A stretch of DNA of 64,000 nt from Oligosphaera ethanolica. Lineage in GTDB: Bacteria > Verrucomicrobiota > Lentisphaeria > Oligosphaerales > Oligosphaeraceae. Below the pieces are notes generated by a model. That model had not been told where the DNA came from. It was given only the letters and a program-made list of their open reading frames with translations, and searched no databases. How positions within the stretch are numbered: the first letter of the stretch is position 1; every line of letters begins with the position of its first letter. The DNA lies in assembly GCF_030814695.1 (NCBI RefSeq), contig NZ_JAUSVL010000001.1:5120227-5184226 (forward strand), given 5' to 3'. The position numbers were made by a program, and so were the translations under genes. Below are positions 45,196 to 54,105 of this stretch, in pieces.

Positions 45196-47892
45196 ATGGC
45201 AAAGCGAATTCTGGTGACGGGTGACTTTGTTCTGGATAACCATGTTTACGAGGGGCAGCGGCAGAACTTCTGTGATAAACAGGTAGGGGTTCGAGTGGTG
45301 CGTCAGCTTGGGGGCGCGGCGCTTGTCCATGATCTGCTTTCGGCGCTTCTCGGGGAAGGTGCGAAGACAAGCCTGGACCTTGGCGTCAAGCTGCCAACCG
45401 GCGTGGACAAGATTCGACCGGAGCTGGTGCCGGACACATGCCAAGCCTATGCATTTTGGAAGCCATTTGACAAGGTATGGCGTACGGAGTCGGGGATGGG
45501 GTTCGGGGGGGATTGCTCGAAGGGTGCTCCGGATGTCAAATGGCCTCCCTACAAGGTCGCAGAGCAAGCGCCCGAGGTGCTGGTATTGTGCGATGGCGGG
45601 CTCGGGTTCCGTGACAGTAGTGAGAACTGGTCAACGCGGGACCTGGATGCTGCGGAGTTCATCGTGCTCAAGTCCACCGCGCCCCTACAGAGAGGTGCGC
45701 TCTGGGAGAAGCTGGTCCAGCCGGAGTATGCCGGGAAGCTGGTGATCACGGTTGGCGCGTCGGATCTGCGTCGATCTGATGCGCTGGTGAATAGGGGCAT
45801 GTCCTGGGAGGATACCCTCGAGAGCCTGGCGTCGGAGCTGGCGCCGGGAGGCGATCTCGAAGCCCTTACGAAGTGCCGGCACCTGGTCATCGCGTTCGAA
45901 TCCGAGGGTGCCCTCTGGATTGACATCGGCGGGCCCCCCGGTGTGAACACCGATACCCTAGACAGGGTCCGCTGCCAGTTTGTCTACCGGACCGACAGCA
46001 TCGAAGGCGAACAGCGGAAGAACACCAAGGGAACAGCATTCGGCTTCCTGTCCTGCATCACGGCGGCCGTTGCCTGGCATCTCGCCAAGGGTGCATCGCT
46101 GGACATGCCGCGCGCTATGGAGGGAGGCCTTTCGGCAATGTCCAGACTTCTGCTGGATGGGCATGGACCGAGCAGCCGACCGGGGAACGGTTTCCCTGTC
46201 GAGCGGCTTGCCAAGTGTATCAAGAACGTCACCTGCGCCTACTCGCGGGCCGTGTTCCAACTAACCGATGTGTGTCATGGCCTGACATGCCCAATGGGTG
46301 CCTCTGCAGCCGGAGCTGCACCCCAACCTCAGGGATGCTGGAGTCTGTTGCGCACGATGCTGTTGTCCAGCGGCTCAGCCTGCACCGACCCAGCAGATGA
46401 CCTCGCAAAGCGCGTGGTGGAAGACGGTATGATTGCGTTGGCGAATGTTCCGCATCTGCGCAAAGGCTTGCTGTTCAGTGTGGACAGGCGGGAGATCGAG
46501 GGGATGCGCGGCATCTCCGGGATCGTCCAGGAGTACCGCGACAAGAAGGGGGCCAAGAAACCGCTTTCCATTGGCGTGTTTGGCCCTCCGGGTTCCGGGA
46601 AGTCATTCGCTGTCGAAGAGATTGTCAAGGCCGAGCTGGGTGAAAAGGTGCCGTTTCTCGAATTCAACCTCTCGCAGTTCAACGATGCGGAGGATCTGAT
46701 CGGGGCTTTTCATCAGGTGCGTGATGAGGTGCTCAAGGGCGAGACACCGGTGGCCTTTTTCGACGAGTTTGACGCACAGCAGTACAAGTGGCTGCAGTAC
46801 CTTCTGGCTCCGATGCAGGACGGCTCTTTCCAGGATGGCCAACTCACGCATCCGATAGGCAAGAGCATCTTCATCTTCGCGGGTGGCACAAGTCTGTCGT
46901 TCCAGACCTTCGGTCCTCCCGATCCGGACACCCTCAAAACAAAACCAACGCCAGAGGAAGAAGAGGCCTACAGCCAGTTCAAATTCGCCAAGGGCCCCGA
47001 CTTCCAGAGCCGATTGGATGGGTTCATCAACGTCAATGGCCCCAATCGGCGCGTCTTGCCCGAAGAGCGGGACAAACAGGTTACGGATCCCTGCGATATC
47101 TTCTTCCCGCTTCGCCGGGCGTTTATCATAAGGGGTGAGTTCCGGACCAAGCCGGCGCAGAAGCTCGATCTGGACGACGGCTTGCTGGAAGCCCTGATCA
47201 GGGCAGACGGATACCGGCATGGTTCGCGCTCGCTCAGCAAGGTCCTCGATCCTCTCAAGTCGCATCTCAAGCAAGCCGGTGGCCGGCTCCTCCGCTCGCT
47301 GATTCCGCCGCGCGATCTTCTGAACTTGTACACGAACGCGGACGAGTTTATGCGTTTATGCCGTTCGGTTCCGCCGCACCGACCTGTTGATCCCTTGCTG
47401 ACGGATCCTGCCAAACTGGAGAAAGTCGCCAAGGCCATCCACGACACATGGGAGAATCTGGGCGTGGCCGAAGGCTGGCGAAAACCGGCGGATGCCGTTT
47501 CCTTCTCCGACCTGTCCGCATTCTACCACGGCTCCAACATCGCCGCGGCCAAGCGGATCCCCGCCGTTCTCGCGTTTGCCTCGCTCAAACTGGTGGACGG
47601 AAAGAACACGCCGGACGAACGCGAACGCATCTGCTGCAAAATGGAGTACCACCTCGAACTCATGGCCGAGAACGAGCACGACCGCTGGATGGAGTGGCAT
47701 CTGTCACAAAATTGGCGCTGGGGAGAGCAGAAGGATCCGGCGAAATTGACCGAAGAGCCTGAGATCAAGACACACCCGTGCCTGATACCTTACTCCGAAC
47801 TGAGTGACGAGGAGCGCAACAAGGACCGCAATTGCATCCGGCACTATCCTGATTTCGCGGACGCCGCCGGGATGAAGATCGTGGATGCATAA
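45196..47892 (+). CDS. PfkB-like / AAA+ ATPase / RyR-domain fusion protein
   Basis: An 898-residue protein with three regions. Residues 1-380 look like a PfkB/ribokinase-type fold (RILVTGDFVLDNHVYEGQR, RQLGGAALVHDLL, EVLVLCDGGLGFRD, then KNTKGTAFGFLSCITAAVAW); the active-site assignment is uncertain. Residues ~430-730 are an AAA+ module: Walker A GPPGSGKS at 463-470, Walker B AFFDEFD around D523-E524, and a FAGGTS sensor strand. Residues ~775-898 match the RyR domain of ryanodine receptors and prokaryotic proteins (LMAENEHDRWMEWH, TEEPEIKTHPCLIPY, CIRHYPDFADAAGMKI). ATG 45196 is chosen for AAGGAG nine bases upstream. RyR and AAA combinations have been proposed as nucleotide-sensing conflict systems; here the ligand is unknown. 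Confidence 0.7.
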   Translation: MAKRILVTGDFVLDNHVYEGQRQNFCDKQVGVRVVRQLGGAALVHDLLSALLGEGAKTSLDLGVKLPTGVDKIRPELVPDTCQAYAFWKPFDKVWRTESGMGFGGDCSKGAPDVKWPPYKVAEQAPEVLVLCDGGLGFRDSSENWSTRDLDAAEFIVLKSTAPLQRGALWEKLVQPEYAGKLVITVGASDLRRSDALVNRGMSWEDTLESLASELAPGGDLEALTKCRHLVIAFESEGALWIDIGGPPGVNTDTLDRVRCQFVYRTDSIEGEQRKNTKGTAFGFLSCITAAVAWHLAKGASLDMPRAMEGGLSAMSRLLLDGHGPSSRPGNGFPVERLAKCIKNVTCAYSRAVFQLTDVCHGLTCPMGASAAGAAPQPQGCWSLLRTMLLSSGSACTDPADDLAKRVVEDGMIALANVPHLRKGLLFSVDRREIEGMRGISGIVQEYRDKKGAKKPLSIGVFGPPGSGKSFAVEEIVKAELGEKVPFLEFNLSQFNDAEDLIGAFHQVRDEVLKGETPVAFFDEFDAQQYKWLQYLLAPMQDGSFQDGQLTHPIGKSIFIFAGGTSLSFQTFGPPDPDTLKTKPTPEEEEAYSQFKFAKGPDFQSRLDGFINVNGPNRRVLPEERDKQVTDPCDIFFPLRRAFIIRGEFRTKPAQKLDLDDGLLEALIRADGYRHGSRSLSKVLDPLKSHLKQAGGRLLRSLIPPRDLLNLYTNADEFMRLCRSVPPHRPVDPLLTDPAKLEKVAKAIHDTWENLGVAEGWRKPADAVSFSDLSAFYHGSNIAAAKRIPAVLAFASLKLVDGKNTPDERERICCKMEYHLELMAENEHDRWMEWHLSQNWRWGEQKDPAKLTEEPEIKTHPCLIPYSELSDEERNKDRNCIRHYPDFADAAGMKIVDA

Positions 47893-48030
47893 ACGACCTG
47901 ATCCTTGGCTATAGTGGCGAACAAGTACAGCGGGCGCTCTTGTCTCGGCGTAGCTTTGCGAAGACGGAACGAGCCGTCTGGAAGAAGATTTACGACTATC
48001 CCAAGGGGGTTGCAGACTTGAGCAAGTGAG
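47893..48030 (+). other. Gap with an open 46-codon frame, possible gene remnant
   Basis: Between the two large genes a frame ending at TGA 48028 reads NDLILGYSGEQVQRALLSRR then KTERAVWKKIYDYPKG, which has protein-like composition but no start codon of its own. It may be the 3' scar of a lost gene. GAGG at 48027-48030 serves the next gene. Confidence 0.35.
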
Positions 48031-48036
48031 GTCATC

Positions 48037-51000
48037 ATGAACGACGAGGAATCACGAAACGCCGTCCTTGCCCTCTTGCGCCGGCAGGGCAAGGTTAGGA
48101 ACAGCGAGGTGCTCGCTTTGCTCGGAGGCCGACAGGACTTGTTCGGCAAGATCCGCGAGGATCTGCTGTTCGAGGAACTGGCCGAGGATGTCCATGGGCT
48201 CGGCCTGCGCTACACCGGCCCCGCCGCGACGCCGGCGACGGGCGCCGGACCGGTCAGGCTCTTCCTCAGCTACGGCCGCCGCGATGCCGCCGACCTCGCC
48301 CAGAGGCTGGAGAAGGACCTGAAGGACAAGGGTTACAAGGTGTGGCGTGATATTCGGAAAATCAAGCCGGGTACGGACTTTGGGGCAGAGATTCTCGACG
48401 GCCTGCGCAGCGCGCAGATCGTCATCGCCCTGATGACGCCCCATTCCACGCGCACCACGAGGGACGCGGATAGCCCGGATTCCGTGGACAGCGTCTGCCT
48501 GGGCGAACTGGCCTACGCGCTCTTCAACCCGCCCCCGCACCCGGTGGTGCCGGTTATGGCGCAAACCTGCGAGCCGCCGCTGTCGATCTTTCACCTCGAC
48601 TACGTGGACCTCCGCCGCTGGCAGGACAGCGAGGATCAGTACCAAGCCGGTCTCCAACGGCTGATCGACGGCATCGAGGCCGCCCGGCGCGGCGAGAAGC
48701 GATACCGGTCGTGGCATCACCTGCTCGCCCCCTTTGATTTTGCGGGCTTCCTGCACGCCAAGCGGGACCGTTTCACCGGCCGGCAGTGGCTCTTCGACAA
48801 GATCGATGCCTGGCGTCAGGCCGGGCAAGGACGCGCCTTGCTCATCAAAGGCGACCCCGGCACGGGCAAGAGCGCCGTGGTGGCGGAACTGGTGCACCGC
48901 AACCCCGGCGGCCAGGTGCTGGCCTACCACTGCTGCCAGTGGGATGTGGGCGATACCCTCGAACCGTGGCGCTTCGTCCGCAGCATCGCGGCGATGCTGG
49001 CGAGCAAGTCGGAGGATTACGCCGCTCTGCTGGCCGATCCGGCGATCCGCGACACCCTCTCGGAGGAATCGTGCCGGCGCGACCCGGAAAGCGCCTTCGA
49101 GCGCGGCGTGCTCGATCCGCTTCAGCGCCTGCACGCGCCCGAATCGAGCACCCGGTACCTGCTGGTGGACGCGCTCGACGAAGCGCTGGGGCTCCCGGAG
49201 GGCGAGAAGACCATCGTCCAACTGCTGGCTAGCCGTCTCGACCGGCTCCCGCCTTGGCTGCGCATCGTGGCCACCACGCGCAAGGACCCGCGCGTGCTCG
49301 ACAAGCTCCAGGGCCTGCGGGCGGAGGAGATCGAGGCCCAGTCCGAGGACAATCTCGCCGACTTGAAGGTGTTCATCCGGGCGGAGCTTGGCAGCCCCGA
49401 CTTCGCCGGGCAAGCCCGCGCGAGCGGCCTCCCTCCGGAAACCCTCGTCGCCCAGCTTGTCGACAAGAGCGGCGGCAACTTCCTCTACGTGCGCCAGGCC
49501 CTGGAGGCCATCCGGACGCAGGACGCCTCCTTCGCCGGGCTGCGGGATCTGCCTCCCGGACTCTCCGGGCTCTATGCGTTGCGCTTCGGCAGTCTTTTCC
49601 CCACCGAGGCGTCCTTCGAGCCCCTGATTCCCCTTCTGGAGGCGATCTGCGCGGCGCGCGAACCGGTGGGCCGGGCGGTGCTCGCCGCTGTGGCCGGGTT
49701 GGACGACGAACGTGCCGTCGAGCGCCGTCTGGTCCGCATGGCCGGTTATCTCGCCCGCCGCAGCGACGCCCAGGGTCGCCCGCTCTTCGCGGTCTACCAC
49801 AAATCCTTCGCCGAATGGCTCACCGATCCCGAACGCGAAGTTCAACTGCACTGGGTCTCGGTCGCCAAGGGGAACCACCGGTTTGCGGAGTGGTGCCTAA
49901 GCGAATACCGGCGCGGCCCCTTGAAAATGAATAACTATGCGCTGCGGCATGTCGTAGGCCATCTCCTTGCCGACAAACGCTGGGACGATCTCATCGGCGA
50001 CGAAGCCACCCCCGGCCCGCTGACCGATCTGCTCTTCATCCAGGCCAAATGCGAGGCGGGATTGGTCCATGACCTGATGACCGACTACAACGCCGCGCTG
50101 GCTGCCCTGCCCGAGTTCCGCGAGGAGAATGAACGCAACCGGCAGCGCGATGCGGCCATGGCTGCCTACCACCAGGCGTTGCGCGAATATGCCGTCGCCC
50201 GCTGCGACTGGTGGTTTGCGAAAGAACGCGGCGAGACACGCCCCGAACCGCCCTATCCACCGCTGCCGGAGGCGTTGCGGGAGCAAATCGAAGGGGCGAT
50301 TCCCGAGGACTCCTCCCCGCGCGCCGCCCGCCTCCGGCACTTCGCGAACTTCGTGTCGGGGAATCTCGCGCTTTTGTCGCAATCTGGACAAGACACCTTG
50401 CCACTCGCCTACAACTGGGCGGATTCGGGGCCGGTGTCCGCTCAAGCCGAGAATCAGATTGCGACCACCACGGAACCTTGCCTCCGCCGCTCGCCTCGCC
50501 CGCCCGCGCCTCTTCGTCCACAATGCCTGCGCACGCTCGAAGGCCACAGCGGCGAGGTCTTGAGCGTGAGCTTCAGCCCGGATGGCCGCCGCGCGGTCTC
50601 GGGGAGTAATGACCAGACCGTCCGGGTCTGGGACCTGGAGACCGGTGCGTGCCTGCGCACGCTCGAAGGCCACAGCGGCTGGGTCGGGAGCGTGAGCGTC
50701 AGCCTGGATGGCCGCCGCGCGGTCTCGGGGAGTGTTGACAAGACCGTCCGGGTCTGGGACCTGGAGACCGGTGCGTGCCTGCGCACGCTCGAAGGCCACA
50801 CGGAGCAAGTCGCAAGCGTGAGCGTCAGCCTGGATGGCCGCCGCGCGGTCTCGGGGAGTTGGGACGAGACCGTCCGGGTCTGGGACCTGGAGACCGGCGC
50901 GTGCCTGCTCACGCTCGAAGGCCACACGGAGCCAGTCGCAAGCGTGAGCGTCAGCCCGGATGGCCGCCGCGCGGTCTCGGGGAGTTGGGACGAGACCGTC

Positions 51001-52467
51001 CGGGTCTGGGACCTGGAGACCGGCGCGTGCCTGCGCACCCTCGAAGGCCACACGGAGCAAGTCGCAAGCGTGAGCGTCAGCCTGGATGGCCGCCGCGCGG
51101 TCTCGGGGAGTTGGGACGAGACCGTCCGGGTCTGGGACCTGGAGACCGGCGCGTGCCTGCGCACGCTCGAAGGCCACACGGAGCAAGTCGCAAGCGTGAG
51201 CGTCAGCCTGGATGGCCGCCGCGCGGTCTCGGGGAGTCGTGACCATACCGTCCGGGTCTGGGACCTGGAGACCGGCGCGTGCCTGCGCACGCTCGAAGGC
51301 CACACGGACCAAGTCTGGAGCGTGAGCTTCAGCCCGGATGGCCGCCGCGCGGTCTCGGGGAGTTTTGACAAGACCCTGCGGGTCTGGGATCTGGAGACCG
51401 GCGCGTGCCTGCGCACCCTCGAAGGCCACAGCAGCGGGGTCAAGAGCATGAGCGTCAGCCTGGATGGCCGCCGCGCGGTCTCGGGGAGTGTTGACAAGAC
51501 CGTCCGGGTCTGGGACCTGGAGACCGGTGCGTGCCTGCGCACCCTCGAAGGCCACACGGAGCAAGTCGCAAGCGTGAGCGTCAGTCCGGATGGCCGCCGC
51601 GCGGTCTCGGGGAGTCGTGACCATACCGTCCGGGTCTGGGACCTGGAGACCGGCGCGTGCCTGCGCACACTCGAAGGCCACACGGACGAGGTCTTGAGCG
51701 TGAGCTTCAGCCCGGATGGCCGCCACGCGGTCTCGGGGAGTTGGGACGATACCGTCCGGGTCTGGGACCTGGAGACCGGCGCGTGCCTGCGCACGCTCGA
51801 AGGCCACAGCGTCGGGGTCAGTAGCGTGAGCGTCAGCCCGGATGGCCGCCGCGCGGTCTCGGGGAGTGGTGACCAGACCGTCCGGGTCTGGGACCTGGAG
51901 ACCGGCCAATGCCTGCGCACGCTCGAAGGCCACGCGGACTGGGTCTTGAGCGTGAGCGTCAGCCCGGATGGCCGCCGCGCGGTCTCGGGGAGTTTTGACA
52001 AGACCGTCCGGGTCTGGGACCTGGAGACCGGCCAATGCCTGGCGGTCTATCAAGCCGGGGCTTCCGTATCATCGGTGGCTTTCTCTCCCGACGGCGAGCG
52101 CATCATCTGCGGCACAAAAGACGGCCAGATGCACTTCCTCACGCCGGTCAACTTCCCGCCGTCCGGTCCGCCGCTGATCACCGCCGTCCGGCTCTGGCGC
52201 TTCGGCGAGGCTACAAAACAGCCCGACGGCACCGTCCTCTCCGCCCCCGGCCGCTGGGACGACCATCTCACCTGCCGCTGCCTTCATTGCGGCAAGCTGT
52301 TCGAGCCAACTGAGCCAGTTGTGGAGATCGGAAGGGAAGGCGCTCAGGATATCCGCAAGGGCCTCTGGCTCCCCGCCTCCGCCTACGCCAATCCGCGCCT
52401 CCTCGCCCCCTGCCCGCACTGCGGCGGCGCCTTGAAGTACAACCCGTTTGTGGTGGATAGCGGATAG
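48037..52467 (+). CDS. TIR-NACHT-WD40 STAND protein with C-terminal zinc ribbon
   Basis: A 1476-residue protein. Residues 1-60 look like a small helical/winged-helix domain. Residues 72-215 are a TIR domain (RLFLSYGRRD, KIKPGTDFG, and CLGELAYAL with E157 at the NADase glutamate position). A NACHT/STAND NTPase follows: Walker A GDPGTGKS at 272-279 and Walker B YLLVDALDEAL at D378. From residue 830 come twelve 42-residue WD40 units, almost identical, then a thirteenth diverged one. The last ~110 residues carry CLHCGKLF and CPHCGGALKY, a zinc ribbon. Such proteins typically oligomerise on sensing a ligand with the repeats and activate TIR; this is inference for this one. Confidence 0.85.
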   Translation: MNDEESRNAVLALLRRQGKVRNSEVLALLGGRQDLFGKIREDLLFEELAEDVHGLGLRYTGPAATPATGAGPVRLFLSYGRRDAADLAQRLEKDLKDKGYKVWRDIRKIKPGTDFGAEILDGLRSAQIVIALMTPHSTRTTRDADSPDSVDSVCLGELAYALFNPPPHPVVPVMAQTCEPPLSIFHLDYVDLRRWQDSEDQYQAGLQRLIDGIEAARRGEKRYRSWHHLLAPFDFAGFLHAKRDRFTGRQWLFDKIDAWRQAGQGRALLIKGDPGTGKSAVVAELVHRNPGGQVLAYHCCQWDVGDTLEPWRFVRSIAAMLASKSEDYAALLADPAIRDTLSEESCRRDPESAFERGVLDPLQRLHAPESSTRYLLVDALDEALGLPEGEKTIVQLLASRLDRLPPWLRIVATTRKDPRVLDKLQGLRAEEIEAQSEDNLADLKVFIRAELGSPDFAGQARASGLPPETLVAQLVDKSGGNFLYVRQALEAIRTQDASFAGLRDLPPGLSGLYALRFGSLFPTEASFEPLIPLLEAICAAREPVGRAVLAAVAGLDDERAVERRLVRMAGYLARRSDAQGRPLFAVYHKSFAEWLTDPEREVQLHWVSVAKGNHRFAEWCLSEYRRGPLKMNNYALRHVVGHLLADKRWDDLIGDEATPGPLTDLLFIQAKCEAGLVHDLMTDYNAALAALPEFREENERNRQRDAAMAAYHQALREYAVARCDWWFAKERGETRPEPPYPPLPEALREQIEGAIPEDSSPRAARLRHFANFVSGNLALLSQSGQDTLPLAYNWADSGPVSAQAENQIATTTEPCLRRSPRPPAPLRPQCLRTLEGHSGEVLSVSFSPDGRRAVSGSNDQTVRVWDLETGACLRTLEGHSGWVGSVSVSLDGRRAVSGSVDKTVRVWDLETGACLRTLEGHTEQVASVSVSLDGRRAVSGSWDETVRVWDLETGACLLTLEGHTEPVASVSVSPDGRRAVSGSWDETVRVWDLETGACLRTLEGHTEQVASVSVSLDGRRAVSGSWDETVRVWDLETGACLRTLEGHTEQVASVSVSLDGRRAVSGSRDHTVRVWDLETGACLRTLEGHTDQVWSVSFSPDGRRAVSGSFDKTLRVWDLETGACLRTLEGHSSGVKSMSVSLDGRRAVSGSVDKTVRVWDLETGACLRTLEGHTEQVASVSVSPDGRRAVSGSRDHTVRVWDLETGACLRTLEGHTDEVLSVSFSPDGRHAVSGSWDDTVRVWDLETGACLRTLEGHSVGVSSVSVSPDGRRAVSGSGDQTVRVWDLETGQCLRTLEGHADWVLSVSVSPDGRRAVSGSFDKTVRVWDLETGQCLAVYQAGASVSSVAFSPDGERIICGTKDGQMHFLTPVNFPPSGPPLITAVRLWRFGEATKQPDGTVLSAPGRWDDHLTCRCLHCGKLFEPTEPVVEIGREGAQDIRKGLWLPASAYANPRLLAPCPHCGGALKYNPFVVDSG
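50524..52035 (+). repeat. Twelve 126-bp WD40-coding repeats
   Basis: Each unit encodes CLRTLEGHxxxVxSVSxS then xDGRRAVSGSxDxTVRVWDLETGA. Variation is almost restricted to the three residues after GH, the one before SVS, the V/F and L/P positions, and the residues either side of D in SGSxDxT. All other positions are fixed in nearly all copies. Confidence 0.95.
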
Positions 52468-52547
52468 AAGATCGTGGATCGAACGGCCTGTCTCTCTCCA
52501 CCCACCGTCCTGACCTCTAACCTCTAACCTCTAACCCCTGTCATCCT

Positions 52548-53642
52548 ATGCACCCTGACTGCCCCATGGTCCTCTATTCCATCGTCGTCCGTCGCAATAG
52601 CGGTGGTGCCCCCCGCTATCTGGTTCGCACCGGCGCCGACGGTCCCACCTTTCCGCCCACCAAACTCAAGGACGGCGGAGATCTCTATCAGAATCTCGAC
52701 CGCATCTTCGAGGGCGACTTCGGCCTGCCGCGCCGGTCCTACTATCCGGAACGCGAGCTACCCACACTCGACAACGCCCCGGCCGGTCCCCATTACGACG
52801 GCCTGCCGGACCGCTGGTTGCTTTATCCAGTGATCGTCTCGCTCACCGCTGACGCCCGCCAGGCCCTGGAAAGCGCGCCCAACGCCGCCTGGCTCACGCT
52901 TGACGAACTCGCCGCCGCCAGCGCCGAACCCAACACCCGGGCGATCATCGGCTGGCTTCTGGGCGAGGGCGCCGACCATCTCTCCAACGCGCCCGAGCAG
53001 CCCACGATGGAAGCCCGCGCCAACCATTGGGCGCGCTTTCACGAAGGCGGCGTCCGCATCGTCCGCGGGGAATCGGTGAAGAACATCCTCGGTTCCGGCG
53101 ACCGCGCCTTCAACCTGCGCGTGGCCGACCCCTATCTGCCCTATCACCGGCAGGGCTTGGGCTTTACCTGGAGCTTTTTTACCCCCAAGGACCGCCAGGA
53201 CCTGCATGTCCACGGGCTTCCCGCCGTGGAAATCTACGGTGTGATCGAAGGCCGCCTCCAGCTCTGGTGGAAGCCGATGAACGCCCGCGGCGTCTGCGTC
53301 TGGTGTCACAAGACCCTCGAACCCGGCGACTGGGCCGAGGTCGAACCCCTCAACTGCCACTTCGCCGCCTGGCTCACTCCGGAGGGCCTTGGCACCGTCA
53401 TCAAAGCCGCCGGCACCGGCGAACTGGCTGGCGTGGGCCGGCTCGGGGTCTCCGGCAAAACCATCTGCGACTGGTCCTCCACGCGGGACACCGAAGCCGA
53501 AGCGCGCCAAAAGCGCTGTTCCAACCACGGCTGCTGCGTCTTCCCGCCCGCCCTCCACGCCCTCATGGCCGAATACCAAAAACCATTCCCCAAACGCGAC
53601 TACGCCCGCATTTCCGAACTCGGAGAATGCACGAAGCAATAA
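52548..53642 (+). CDS. Cupin-domain protein with Nudix-like N-terminus
   Basis: A 364-residue soluble protein. Residues ~8-135 have the strand order of a Nudix fold (LYSIVVRRNSGG, RYLVRTG, PPTKLKDGG then DLYQNLDRIF, FGLP, WLLYPVIVSL, AAWLTLDEL), but the catalytic Nudix box is degenerate, so hydrolase activity is doubtful. Residues ~215-290 are a cupin: HVHGLPAVEIYGVIEG fits motif 1 and GDWAEVEPLNCH motif 2. The C-terminus is cysteine-containing (KRCSNHGCC). No ribosome-binding site is obvious before ATG 52548. It follows the TIR-NACHT-WD40 gene by 80 bases, so it may be cotranscribed and act on a small-molecule signal; this is inference. Confidence 0.55.
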   Translation: MHPDCPMVLYSIVVRRNSGGAPRYLVRTGADGPTFPPTKLKDGGDLYQNLDRIFEGDFGLPRRSYYPERELPTLDNAPAGPHYDGLPDRWLLYPVIVSLTADARQALESAPNAAWLTLDELAAASAEPNTRAIIGWLLGEGADHLSNAPEQPTMEARANHWARFHEGGVRIVRGESVKNILGSGDRAFNLRVADPYLPYHRQGLGFTWSFFTPKDRQDLHVHGLPAVEIYGVIEGRLQLWWKPMNARGVCVWCHKTLEPGDWAEVEPLNCHFAAWLTPEGLGTVIKAAGTGELAGVGRLGVSGKTICDWSSTRDTEAEARQKRCSNHGCCVFPPALHALMAEYQKPFPKRDYARISELGECTKQ

Positions 53643-53644
53643 AT

Positions 53645-53773
53645 ATGAACAATCCTACAACCCAAGCCGACCGCCGCATCCGCGTCTTCATCTCCTCGAC
53701 CTTCCGCGACATGATGCGGGAGCGGGATCTGCTGGTGAAGTGGGTGTTCCCCGAACTGCGGCACAAATGCTGA
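53645..53773 (+). pseudogene. Truncated DUF4062 gene start, near-copy of the first DUF4062-NACHT gene
   Basis: A 42-residue frame (RRIRVFISSTFRDMMRERD then LLVKWVFPELRHKC) that ends just after the first DUF4062 helix. Its bases 53669-53724 match 33665-33720 of the intact gene with a single difference, although the sequence after that diverges. No NTPase or repeat part follows. Confidence 0.75.
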
Positions 53774-53792
53774 ATTGAAAGGATAACACCTC

Positions 53793-54105
53793 ATGACGCA
53801 GCAGTCCTCCTCACCCCGCCTCCGACCGGTCATTCGGGTTTTTGTCAGTTCGACGTTCAGCGACATGAAGCACGAGCGCAATGCGTTGCAGGAACATGTC
53901 TTTACCAAGCTGGAGGAGCTTTGCCAGAAGAACGGGTTTCAGTTTCAGGCGATTGATCTGCGCTGGGGTGTCTCGACCGAGGTCGGGCTGGATCACCGAG
54001 CGATGCGGATATGCTTCGAGGAGCTGCGACGCAGCCAGGAGATCTCGCCGGAGCCCAATTTTCTCGTCTTGTTCGGCGACCGCTATGGCTGGCGGCCCTT
54101 GCCGT
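53793..54105 (+). pseudogene. DUF4062 gene truncated by an insertion sequence remnant
   Basis: From ATG 53793, with AAAGGA ahead, a DUF4062 domain is intact for about 100 residues (IRVFVSSTFSDMKHERN, IDLRWGVSTE, FLVLFGDRYGWRPLP). It then runs into IS3-like sequence and a chance stop at 54122. The rest of this presumed fourth DUF4062-STAND gene is missing from the window. Confidence 0.75.

Noticed and set aside
49897..52053. A 718-codon minus-strand frame with repetitive RAQARAGLQVPDPDG sequence
   Set aside because: It is the antisense shadow of the WD40 repeats; a 126-bp unit keeps all frames open.
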